Origin: Ponticaulis koreensis DSM 19734
Lineage (GTDB): Bacteria > Pseudomonadota > Alphaproteobacteria > Caulobacterales > Hyphomonadaceae
Direction of reading: 5' to 3'
DNA: 64,000 nt
Assembly (NCBI RefSeq): GCF_000420665.1
Contig: NZ_ATVJ01000002.1
Span: forward strand, 496,001-560,000
In this document: positions 24,872 through 33,600 of the stretch, piece after piece
How positions within the stretch are numbered: position 1 is the first letter of the stretch
Layout of the letters: the number at the start of each line of letters is the position of its first letter
Program-made: the position numbers and the translations under genes
The notes under the pieces: generated by a model
Told to the model about the DNA's origin: nothing
Seen by the model: the letters and a program-made list of their open reading frames with translations, nothing else
Database searches by the model: none

Positions 24872-26374
24872 TCACACACGTCTGACGCTGGCTAGAACCG
24901 GCAAACCGACCGTGCGTGATGCACAGGCCGCTGTGGGCATCGTATTCCTAGAGAAAATCCAGACCATCGCCGCAATTAGGCCGGTGAAACCACCAAACAG
25001 CAGGCCTGCAGCAGCCACAAGCATGCGCATGCTTTTTCCTTGCGCAGGTGGGCGTGCTGGCTCAAGAATCTGGATGTTATCCAGGTTCGCCCGCGACACT
25101 TCACGGATCAGGCGTTCGTCACCTTCACGAACCGTAAGGTTGCGCAACTGGTTCTCCAGAATGGAATGATCACGGAGCAATTCCTGATAATGCGGCTCAA
25201 GCCGGGTCAGTTGGAGCTGGCGCTCTTCAATCTCATTCTTCTGACGGCGCAGCTCTTCATATCGTGTCTGCAGCGCAGACGCTTCTGCTTCGAGTTCTGC
25301 ACGCTGCTGATCAAGGCGCTGGAACACTTCGTTCGGTCCGCGTCGAATGACGCCTACGCCATCACCCTGAGATGCGATCAGGTTCTGAACATTCTGAATA
25401 CGACGATCAATAGCATCAATCTGCGGCGTACCTGGCAGATAAGTAGACAGCAGGCTCTCACGCTCAATTTGCAGATCAAGGAGCTGCTGCTGATAATTGG
25501 TCTCAACGTAGAGATCGATGGTCGGTTCAGTAAGCGCAAGTTGAGCTGTGAGCGAAGCCAGACGCCCCTGCACTTCACTACGCTGGGCCTGAACGTTGAA
25601 AAGGTTGTCGGTTACCGCACCATAGAGCGACGCAACGGACCCTTTCTCTGTATCAAAATCGCCGATGCGATTATCGACCAGAAAACGTTCAATCGCAGCA
25701 TCGGCCGCGGCAAGTTCGTCTGCGAGTGTTTCGCGCTGTCGAGACAAGACACCATCGTCATCCTCAAGGAAAAGTTCGGAGCGATACTCCAGATAGGTCT
25801 GCACAATCGCATTCAGGACACGCGCGGCGACAACCGGGTCCTCATGTTCGTATGATGTGCGGATCACAGGGTTTTTTGGCGCAGCACCGGCGGCGAAGTC
25901 TTTCTGGAAGCCTAATAGCGTACGCTCATACAACAGCGGACGATCCTCCTCGGGTGCTTCCATCATCGCCTCGTAGTCATCGGGATAGATGACATCCATA
26001 CCGATCTCCTGCAGCACACGATCAAAAATGACCGGGCTGTAGATCAGCTCGATTTCCGAACCCGTGATCTCTTCCTGACCGAGATTTGCAGACTGGGCAT
26101 CTGCCCCCGTCGTCAAAGGCGCAAAGACACGCTCGTTACCAAGGGTGACCTGAACACGAGACGTCGCAGCGTATTTAACCGGCAGCATAAAAGCAAACAG
26201 GATCGCGAGCGCCAGTATCGGAAGAGCAACGAGAATAATCGCCCATTTCGCGCGCCAGAGCAGTAGCACATACTCAGGTATATCCAGTTGAGGCCTGTTG
26301 GAACGACGTGCGGAAGCTGACGTCGATGAGGCGACTGAAGTCGCTACATTTGACCATCCATCGTCCGCTGGCAT
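24872..26374 (-). CDS. hfsA: Polysaccharide co-polymerase (HfsA/Wzz-Wzc-like)
   Basis: Inner-membrane chain-length and export regulator. 500 residues: an N-terminal membrane helix at about 43-65, a large periplasmic region with Wzz start ('YAATSRVQVTLGNE') and long coiled coils (about 200-420), and a second membrane helix near 448-472. The GNVR-type segment is around 395-420. The cytoplasmic kinase domain of Wzc is encoded separately (hfsB). Divergent from hfsD across an 80-base AT-rich gap. Confidence 0.88.
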   Translation of the reverse strand: MPADDGWSNVATSVASSTSASARRSNRPQLDIPEYVLLLWRAKWAIILVALPILALAILFAFMLPVKYAATSRVQVTLGNERVFAPLTTGADAQSANLGQEEITGSEIELIYSPVIFDRVLQEIGMDVIYPDDYEAMMEAPEEDRPLLYERTLLGFQKDFAAGAAPKNPVIRTSYEHEDPVVAARVLNAIVQTYLEYRSELFLEDDDGVLSRQRETLADELAAADAAIERFLVDNRIGDFDTEKGSVASLYGAVTDNLFNVQAQRSEVQGRLASLTAQLALTEPTIDLYVETNYQQQLLDLQIERESLLSTYLPGTPQIDAIDRRIQNVQNLIASQGDGVGVIRRGPNEVFQRLDQQRAELEAEASALQTRYEELRRQKNEIEERQLQLTRLEPHYQELLRDHSILENQLRNLTVREGDERLIREVSRANLDNIQILEPARPPAQGKSMRMLVAAAGLLFGGFTGLIAAMVWIFSRNTMPTAACASRTVGLPVLASVRRV

Positions 26375-26453
26375 TAGATTCGGCCCTACTCTCGCTATTA
26401 TCCCAAACGAAAATCGGAAATTGACCTTAATATTTCATTGATGATTAACCACG

Positions 26454-27194
26454 ATGCTGCCGGTGATTTCGAAATTTATAGGCCGTGTAATGAGACGTTC
26501 TGCAGCCATCATGTTCGCAAGCATTCTCGCTGCCTGCGCCAGTCAGGGAAACCCGCCAACAACAGTGTCTGGCATACCCGGGTTCCAGCCCTACTCTCCG
26601 AGCCTCCCAAACTACCGGATTTTCCCGGGCGACCAGCTGGAAATTACCGTCTATTCAGCGCCTGAGTTGTCTCGAACCGTCACCGTCGGCCCTGACGGGC
26701 GCATTCATATGCCACTGCTTGATCCGATCATGGTCGCCAACCGGACTCTACCGGAAATAAACCAGCAGATTTACAGCGCAATGAGTTCCAGACTGGTTGA
26801 TCCAAGCCTGGACGTATTCGTCGCCCAGTATGGTCCGCAGCAAGTTTTCGTGGGTGGACAGGTCAGCCAACCGGGAATCATCGAGATTCCGGGGCAGATT
26901 GATGCGCTTCAGGCCGTTATCATGGCCGGCGGCTTCACCAGCAACGCTAACGAGCGTCAGGTCATTCTGGTGCGTCGTCAGCCAAGCGGCGAAATCAGCA
27001 GCTGGGCAATAGATGTTCGCTCCGGATGGCATGATCCGCAGCTGGCCAATCTTGGGCCACTTCAACGCTATGACGTCATCTACGTCCCGCGTTCACCGAT
27101 CGCACAGCACAATCTGTTCATCCAGCAGTACATTCGTGAAGCACTGCCAATTGATTTCAGCCTGTTCTACGACGTGCGTAGCGGTCTGAACTAA
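26454..27194 (+). CDS. hfsD: Polysaccharide export outer-membrane lipoprotein (HfsD/Wza-like)
   Basis: Outer-membrane export channel for the polysaccharide. The signal peptide ends ILAAC, with lipidation predicted at Cys28 of this start. The body has the Poly_export domain ('YRIFPGDQLEITVYSAPELSRTVTVGPDGRI', 'PLLDPIMVANRTL') and SLBB-type repeats ('VFVGGQVSQPGIIEIPGQIDALQAVIMAGGF'). At 246 residues it is shorter than E. coli Wza, as is usual for HfsD. ATG 26490 (MRRSAA, with AGG upstream) is a plausible shorter start. Diverges from hfsA. Confidence 0.88.
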   Translation: MLPVISKFIGRVMRRSAAIMFASILAACASQGNPPTTVSGIPGFQPYSPSLPNYRIFPGDQLEITVYSAPELSRTVTVGPDGRIHMPLLDPIMVANRTLPEINQQIYSAMSSRLVDPSLDVFVAQYGPQQVFVGGQVSQPGIIEIPGQIDALQAVIMAGGFTSNANERQVILVRRQPSGEISSWAIDVRSGWHDPQLANLGPLQRYDVIYVPRSPIAQHNLFIQQYIREALPIDFSLFYDVRSGLN

Positions 27195-27227
27195 CTTACC
27201 AAACACCAAAGCCACTTCAGGAGTGCC

Positions 27228-27247
27228 CTGCCCGGCATACCGGGCAG
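27228..27247 (+). terminator. Hairpin after hfsD
   Basis: 8-bp perfect stem CTGCCCGG / CCGGGCAG with loop CATA, between the convergent hfsD and Sel1 genes. There is no T-run on either side, so it is a weak terminator candidate. Confidence 0.45.
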
Positions 27248-27282
27248 ATTGCATTCGGTTGCTTAGAAATGTTTTGAAACGC

Positions 27283-27555
27283 TTAGTGCGCGAGGACGAG
27301 CCATTCACGCGCTGCTTTCTGGGCAGCTGCGATCTCTTCCGAGCTCATATACTCGGCGAGTTCCTTGCGTGACGCCTTGGCTTCCTCATAGCCGCGCAGA
27401 GCAGCCAGATTGAACCATTTATGCGCCGTGATGTAATCGACTGCGACGCCCATTCCCGTGGAATAAACCAATCCCATCCGATAAAGGTCTTCACCTTTAG
27501 ACTCAGGACCCATTTCTTCGCATGGGGCTTCCAGTTTGCTTTCAGCAAATGCCAT
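27283..27555 (-). CDS. Small Sel1-like repeat protein
   Basis: 90-residue protein with a Sel1/TPR-like unit: 'DLYRMGLVYSTGMGVAVDYITAHKWFNLAALRGYEEA' is the classic pattern, followed by a helical tail ('SRKELAEYMSSEEIAAAQKAAREWL'). Sel1 units mediate protein contacts. No signal peptide is seen, so it is probably cytoplasmic. SD AGGAG sits upstream. Similar small single-repeat proteins occur across Caulobacterales and Rhodobacterales; the role is unknown. It is convergent with hfsD and preceded by a long AT-rich region. Confidence 0.85.
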   Translation of the reverse strand: MAFAESKLEAPCEEMGPESKGEDLYRMGLVYSTGMGVAVDYITAHKWFNLAALRGYEEAKASRKELAEYMSSEEIAAAQKAAREWLVLAH

Positions 27556-27878
27556 TTGTCTTTCTCCTAATGTGGAAAACCTCGCCTGATTTTCAGGTCT
27601 AAAAGCTTTCCTTCATCACCTGTCGGTCATTGCCGACAATGAAAGTAAGACAAGGATAGATTGCCCATTAGTTAACCAAACTACTTTTCTGATCTGTATT
27701 TAGTTATTGAGGTAAACGTTGGTAACTATTCATTTATTTGAATTTCCGGAACCCTAATATTTGGCGAATATTTCGTTACCAAACCATGGTGAACTGCATC
27801 CGGGACTGCGACGACTAAGCCATAGCAAAACACCGAAACCGGCGTTATTTTCCCCGCCAATCAAAAGGTGACTCACTT
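27556..27878. other. 323-bp AT-rich divergent intergenic region
   Basis: No ORF supported. It lies between the starts of the Sel1 gene (minus) and the oxygenase gene (plus), so it should hold both promoters. It contains a stem TGTCGG/CCGACA at 27621-27638, extended by TTCAT/ATGAA with a bulge, within what would be the Sel1 5' leader, and one GTTAAC half-site resembling a CtrA half-box at 27671-27676. No clear sigma-70 pair was recognised. Confidence 0.6.
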
Positions 27879-28820
27879 ATGGACACTCTGAAACCCATTT
27901 CACTGCCAGCGCCAGGCGCTGATGATGCAGACTTTACGAAGGCGCTGATGGCGTCTTTCATGGAAACCGGCTTTGCTGTTATTGCCAATCACGGACTCGA
28001 CCAGACGAAGATCGATAAGGCCTATCAGGCATCGCGTGATTTCTTTGCTCTACCTGCTGACACCAAGCAAAAATATTTCGACCCGAACGGGGCTGGCCAA
28101 CGTGGCTACACGCCTTTTGGCCAGGAGAACGCCAAAGGTGTTGCGGCCATCGATCTGAAAGAGTTCTGGCACACAGGCCGAGAGCTGCCGGAAGACCACC
28201 CTTATCGGGAAACCATGCCTGACACGCCTAGCGTTCCGGAAGTTCCGGACTTTGACACGGCGACGAATGGTATCTTCAAAGAGTTTGACAGTCTCGGTCA
28301 TCGTCTTCTTCAATCTGTCGCGACAGGCCTCGGTCTGGAGCGCGACTGGTTTGTCGACAAGGTTCAGTACGGCAATTCAATTCTGCGCCTTCTACACTAC
28401 CCTGCGCAGAAAGAACCGCCGCCGGAAGGTTCCGTGCGTGCTGCGGCTCACGAAGACATTAACGTCATCACCCTGCTCCTGGGCGCTGATGAGGCAGGCT
28501 TGCAAGTCCGGCCGCGTGGCGTAGAAGACTGGATCTCCGTGAGCGCGCCTCCAGGCACAATGGTCATTAATGTGGGCGACATGCTGCAACGCCTGACTAA
28601 TGGCGTCCTTCAAAGCACCTCCCACCGCGTCGTGAACCCGTCTCCGGAACGCTCGAAATTCGGCCGTTATTCCATGCCGTTCTTCCTGCATTTCGAACCG
28701 GATGTCGAAATCCGCGCGCTGCCTTCGTGTGTGTCTGACGAGAACCCTGAAAAGTTTCCGCAGATCACGGCGAATGAATATCTTATGGAACGTTTGCGCG
28801 AGATCGGGCTTCTTAAATAG
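27879..28820 (+). CDS. 2-oxoglutarate/Fe(II) oxygenase, isopenicillin-N-synthase-like
   Basis: Non-haem iron oxygenase of the IPNS family. 313 residues with an N-terminal DIOX_N region ('FMETGFAVIANHGLD') and the jelly-roll metal site: His191 and Asp193 in 'AAHEDINVITLL', His249 in 'STSHRVVNP', and the cosubstrate-binding Arg263/Ser265 in 'RYSMPFF'. Start ATG 27879 behind AAGGTGA. Bacterial members act on diverse small molecules; the neighbours give no clue, so the substrate is unknown. Confidence 0.9.
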   Translation: MDTLKPISLPAPGADDADFTKALMASFMETGFAVIANHGLDQTKIDKAYQASRDFFALPADTKQKYFDPNGAGQRGYTPFGQENAKGVAAIDLKEFWHTGRELPEDHPYRETMPDTPSVPEVPDFDTATNGIFKEFDSLGHRLLQSVATGLGLERDWFVDKVQYGNSILRLLHYPAQKEPPPEGSVRAAAHEDINVITLLLGADEAGLQVRPRGVEDWISVSAPPGTMVINVGDMLQRLTNGVLQSTSHRVVNPSPERSKFGRYSMPFFLHFEPDVEIRALPSCVSDENPEKFPQITANEYLMERLREIGLLK

Positions 28821-28866
28821 AAGGCCTGACTGCAAAAAGGGGCTGTTCAGCCCCCGTTCACTTTGG

Positions 28867-28881
28867 TTAACTATTGTTTAT
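28867..28881 (+). promoter_or_regulatory. CtrA-like box upstream of the RcnB-like gene
   Basis: TTAA-N7-TTAT, one mismatch from the CtrA consensus TTAA-N7-TTAA, 38 bases upstream of the start at 28919. Candidate only: CtrA motifs are AT-rich and arise by chance, and no binding data can be inferred here. Confidence 0.3.
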
Positions 28882-28918
28882 CCATGTGTGTGGGGGCCCA
28901 GACTGGGAGATTCTCCGA

Positions 28919-29656
28919 ATGAAGCCTCTGAAATTCCTCGGCGTGTCGTTTCTGGCTGGCTGTATGATCACGGTTTCCGCTATGCCTGCGTCCGCGCAGA
29001 GCTACGGGCATGGCCGCGGTAACGGACACGCCCAGCAAACCAACGACCGACATTACAATGGCCATGACCGCCATCGCGACCGCAATTATCGCGGCGATCG
29101 ACACCGTGATCGTGATTACCGTGGCAACCGTCACCGCGACTATCGCGGAGATCGTCATCGCGACCGCGACTACCGCCACAATAATCGTCGTCATGACAAT
29201 TATTCGCGCCATAACAACAATCGCTATTACGGTTACAACAATAGCAACCGTCATTACGGCTATAACAACTATAACCAGCGCCACTATGGTCAGAGGCAAT
29301 ATAACAACCGGTATTACAACAATAACCGCGGGTATAATTACTCGTACAACAACTATAATTACCGGAATTATCGCCCACGGAACAATCATTACCAGCCGCG
29401 CTACCACTGGAATCCGCGCACACCGGTATTGTACTCGCCGCGTTTCGGATATCAGCCGAACTATCGGCCTTACTATCGCGTAGGCTCACGCTTCCACGAC
29501 CATGGGCGCCACCGGATCAATGACTATCACCGATATGGTCTGTATGCTCCGCCGTCCGGTCATTATTGGGTCCGCCATAATAACGATGCTTACCTGGCCG
29601 CTGTCGGAACAGGCATTGTTGCAGGCATTATCGTAGGCGCAATCCTCACCGATTAA
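28919..29656 (+). CDS. RcnB-like envelope protein with Arg/His/Tyr/Asn-rich repeats
   Basis: Secreted or periplasmic protein of 245 residues. ATG 28919 (GGGAG upstream) gives a signal peptide ending MPASAQ. Residues about 45-190 are low-complexity with units such as HRDRDYRG and NNYNYR. The C-terminal segment 'HRYGLYAPPSGHYWVRHNNDAYLAAVGTGIVAGIIVGAI' matches the RcnB family, which includes E. coli RcnB of nickel/cobalt homeostasis, and ends in a Gly-rich hydrophobic helix. A strong terminator follows. The His-rich tract could bind metal, but that is inference. Confidence 0.8.
   Translation: MKPLKFLGVSFLAGCMITVSAMPASAQSYGHGRGNGHAQQTNDRHYNGHDRHRDRNYRGDRHRDRDYRGNRHRDYRGDRHRDRDYRHNNRRHDNYSRHNNNRYYGYNNSNRHYGYNNYNQRHYGQRQYNNRYYNNNRGYNYSYNNYNYRNYRPRNNHYQPRYHWNPRTPVLYSPRFGYQPNYRPYYRVGSRFHDHGRHRINDYHRYGLYAPPSGHYWVRHNNDAYLAAVGTGIVAGIIVGAILTD
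29065..29200 (+). repeat. Imperfect tandem repeat encoding Arg/His/Asp/Tyr units
   Basis: Degenerate repeat of about 24-30 bases built on CGCGACCGCGACTATCGC-type units within the RcnB-like gene, giving HRDRDYRG-like peptides four or more times. The antisense frame produces a spurious valine/isoleucine-rich ORF. Confidence 0.7.
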
Positions 29657-29682
29657 TGCCTACTGAAAAAAGTTTTATGATC

Positions 29683-29708
29683 AGCCCGGCCCTCGTGCCG
29701 GGCTTTTT
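29683..29708 (+). terminator. Intrinsic terminator of the RcnB-like gene
   Basis: 8-bp perfect stem AGCCCGGC / GCCGGGCT, loop CCTCGT, directly followed by T5. It starts 26 bases after the stop codon. Confidence 0.85.
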
Positions 29709-29885
29709 AACAACCTGTTAAAATACAAATCTTCATCGAATCAAAAGTCTAAACCCAGACCTAATTTAGCGAGGTCTAATTCAAGTCCAGAACCGTCTTT
29801 CCGCCACAATCTCTCGTTACACTCTGGAACCAAGTAGAGTTTGGAGTGTTAATCGGGATATGATATAAGTTAAGACGGTAACGGC

Positions 29886-30593
29886 ATGAAAAACGCTATT
29901 CTTCTTCTCACCGGCATTCTTGCCTGGACAGCGCAGTCTGCAACAGCAGAGGAAGAACAAGGTATTATCTCCGCCCCGCATTATTCAGATACGCGAATCA
30001 ACATCCAGCCGACGACGGTTCCCGGCACGGCACAACTCAATCTTGCCAGACCGAGTGCGGACATCTCGCCTGCATTGCCTTCAGATTTTGGCTTCGGCGC
30101 TGAGAATAGCCTGCACCTGTCCCCAACCCGACCGACCGACACCCGGACCCAGCTGAATTTCCGTAATGACTGGGCGGTTTCAGCCCCGGACGAACGCGAT
30201 GGATCGGGCCTGTATCTATCTCCGCGCTACACGGCGTTTTCGTCAAATGACGCAGGCTTTGAAGGTTATTCAGCCGAAATTCGATTCGGCAACGTCGTTC
30301 AGTTCGAACGCGGAGAAGCAACGAGCGGCTGGTATATATTCGCAGCTGCGGACGGCGAAGCCCTTAGCGTCAGCACGAACAATTTCTCACTGTCCGACGG
30401 CGCGCCCATGACGATGAGCCTCGATGACCAGATCACCATTGGTGATCTTCAAGCGGGTGTATCAACCTATTTTGGCGGCACACAGTTCACGATCAGCTAT
30501 ATCGAGACCGAAGCGTCTTATTCAGCGCCCGGCGGCATCAGCAATTCCGAACGTGAATCATTCGCAGGCTTCTCCCTGGCCCGTGAATTCTAG
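29886..30593 (+). CDS. Secreted protein, probable small outer-membrane beta-barrel
   Basis: 235 residues with a signal peptide ending SATA (about residue 21) and a beta-rich body ('GLYLSPRYTAFSS', 'YSAEIRFGNVVQF', 'TQFTISYIETEASYS') ending 'GFSLAREF' with a terminal Phe, the usual outer-membrane insertion signal. No named family recognised. An AT-rich 229-base gap precedes it. Convergent with tamB, 51 bases away. It could instead be a periplasmic beta protein. Confidence 0.75.
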   Translation: MKNAILLLTGILAWTAQSATAEEEQGIISAPHYSDTRINIQPTTVPGTAQLNLARPSADISPALPSDFGFGAENSLHLSPTRPTDTRTQLNFRNDWAVSAPDERDGSGLYLSPRYTAFSSNDAGFEGYSAEIRFGNVVQFERGEATSGWYIFAAADGEALSVSTNNFSLSDGAPMTMSLDDQITIGDLQAGVSTYFGGTQFTISYIETEASYSAPGGISNSERESFAGFSLAREF

Positions 30594-30644
30594 GACTATC
30601 AGCGGGCTTTGATCGCCCGTTTAAAGCCTCCCCATACCCCTCTA

Positions 30645-33600
30645 TTAATCGAAGTCACGCGTCCATTCGATCGTCAGGTTCTCACCTTCGCCCGGCGTTG
30701 TGTCAGCAGTGACAGAAATGTTCTCTCGCGGTTCCCACTCAACGCTAACGCCGGCATTGCCCTGCGCGTCTGACATGACCTCCAGATAGACATCTTCTGA
30801 AAGATACCGGCCGGTAGACACTTCGAACTGACCAGAGTCGTTCTGACGCACATCCAGCGCATCCAGCCCAGCCAGTTGCTCGATACCGCCCAGCAGATCA
30901 AAACCGCCGCCACCACCCATTTGCGCGAGCGCGGCGGCTAGTCTGGCAGCCTCTAGCCCTGTCAGCTGAGACGGGGACCGCCCGAACAGCACACGCGCCA
31001 AGACCTCATCCTGCGGCAATTCTGGAACCGAACTGAGTGACACATCAGGGCGCGCAGGTGTGCCGGTGATATTCACGCGGGACAGTAGGTCATTCGTCTC
31101 GCGTTCCGCCGTGATATCCAGACGGGCTTCCATAGGCGCACCTTCCAAGAAGACTACACTGTCAACGAACTCAAACCGCTTACCAAGAAGCTCAAACCGC
31201 CCGCGCACAATGTCGGCGCGTCCGTCAATTCTGACATCCGACAGTGTGCCTGTAATGCGCGACTCCAGAGAGAGCTCTGCGTCCATGCCCTGCCCGGTTA
31301 CATAAAGACGCCGTGGCGCGTTTAGTGAAACGTCGATCTCGACCGTGCGCTCTTCATCAACCTCTGGCTCTTCTTCTTCGCCAAAGCTCACATCCAGTGT
31401 TGTCACACCTGACGATGTCGGCAGCCGATCCAGATAGACATGGCCCTCATCGAGCGTGAGATCACCCGTAACGACAATCGTCTCGTCGTTCAGCTCCATG
31501 CCAAAGATACCTGACGCCGTGGCGCGGCCTTCATACCTGTCAGCGAGCACCAGATTGTCGGCCTCGAGCCTGAGGTTACTGTCGCCCGCGCCAGTGAGGG
31601 AAAAACTACCCTGCCCGGCGAGCGTGCCACCGCTACGGCCGTTCGCGCTGAGTCGGTTGAGCGTAAGCGTTTCATTGGCAAGTCCGATATCGAATGCGAT
31701 GGCCTGCAAAACTGCGCCCAATTCGCCCTGTTCGAACTGGCCATCGTCCATGCGGACATAGCCGTCCAGCGCCTGAGGCTGGAATGGGATAGGCCCTGTA
31801 ACATTGGCATCAATACCGCCAGTAAGCACAGTGCGGTCCGGAAGCGCGAGCGCAGCGATATTATCCACACGTCCGCCAAGCGCGGCCGTAAAGCCGCCTT
31901 CGCGGCTATCATCTAGCGAAATCGAGAGCCCGGCTGCGTTCGTAATGAGCGGAAGGTTCGCCTCAAAGCGCGCGCTCAAAGCTTGTCCTTCAGCGCTTCT
32001 GAGACGAATATTTGCCTCTTCGTTCTCAATGACACCATTCAGGAAGAAGGTGACCGGCGACATCTCCGAGTCCGGCAGCGCAACGTCACCCATTTTGCCA
32101 TTGATCGTACCAACCAGAGCATCTCCATTCTCACGCAGCTGGACGGACACATCGATTGCACCATCCAGCGGTGCGCGCCCTGTCGCAACGAGCAAGCGTG
32201 GCAATTCAACAGCAGCAATCGAGGCCGTGACGCGCGCTTCCGGATTGTCACTCAAAGCAGCGGCGACTTCACCACCGAACACGGCGAGGCGGATGTCGCC
32301 CGAATATCCGGTTTCTGTCTGTGCGAAGGAAAACGGTTCCGTCGTTCCGAATTCTTCAAGGCCGAGCTGCCCGTTGATTTCACCGGACACTGATCTTGTC
32401 ATATCTGCAAGATCGCGCGCTTCACCCGTCAAACGCAAATCCACATCCTGCGGGATACCGGATACCAGCGTGAGGCCTGTGAGCGCGATGTCATAGCGCA
32501 GCTGTTCAAGCGCGCCCTGAACATCCAGAGTGAGTTCACCATTCTGCACAGCACCGAGTTCAACACCTTCGAGCACACCATTGATCGCAACACTACTGCT
32601 CTCCAGTCGCGCATTCAGATTGACGGTCTCCGCAAGCAGCCCGTCAGGTAGCGGCCCTGCGAGATTGGTATCTGCTCTGATGGCCTCAAGGTCGCCGCCA
32701 TCGCCATAAGCGTCTCCCTCCAGAACAAGCTCACGCCATTGGCCATCAATTGCACTGACTTGCCACGACCCGCCGTCAACACGAGCAGAGGCGGCCAGCC
32801 GCAACGGATCGCCTTCCAGACCACCGGTGAAAAGAATATCGCCATCAAGAACACCGTCAGAGAACGCACCGGTGAAGCCGAACTCCGGTTCCGCCACCAC
32901 AACACCGCCTGGCGCAAGTTCTGACGCATTCAGCATTGCTTCAATGTTCAGCGCCTCCATCGCCCCGGAAACTGTCGACCGAATGCGTGTACCGGGCGCC
33001 ATATCTGCGAGTGGATAGCTTTCAGCCGTTATCAGTTCAAAGGATGACTGGAGCATGCCTTCGGCAGTCCGCGAGGCATTGCCCGAAAGTTCAAACGCAG
33101 ATGTCACAAGCGATAATGATGGCACAGTGAGCGCACCATCGTCAGTAATGCGACCGTTCGCATCCAGCGCGATGGATTCGCCAAACCAGTCGTAAGCCGC
33201 ACTTCCTTCTTCACCGAGTCCGCGACCGTTCAGAGCCACGCGAAACTGTGCCGGCGCAGCCGAACTGTTTTTTCGAAGCTCCCAGCGCCCTGAAACTGTA
33301 CCGCGCTCGTAAACTCTGAACTCAGACAGCCCGGCCCTTACGTCGCCAGCCAGATTGATGGAAATTCCATCTGCAAAAGACCCGCTACCACTTACGTTCA
33401 ACGAAGAGCGCGGTGTTGAAACAGCTAATCGCTGAAGGTCGAGCGCCATAGTTTCCAGAGTAAACTCTGCGACACCATTGGTGCGGATATACCTTAGAGC
33501 AATCTCCTCATCACCAGTCGCCACACGTGCGCCTGTGACCTCGAGCTGTGGCTCGATGTGAACGACGCCGCCATCGAACCTCGCCGCAATGGGGCCAGAA

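Noticed and set aside
29065-29200. Direct repeats as possible CRISPR
   Set aside because: Degenerate, no constant spacer length, and fully within a coding frame; no cas genes in the window.
28871-29407. Minus-strand Val/Ile/Met-rich ORF that looks like a membrane protein
   Set aside because: Antisense product of the HRD/NNY repeat tract of the RcnB-like gene; low complexity and no SD.
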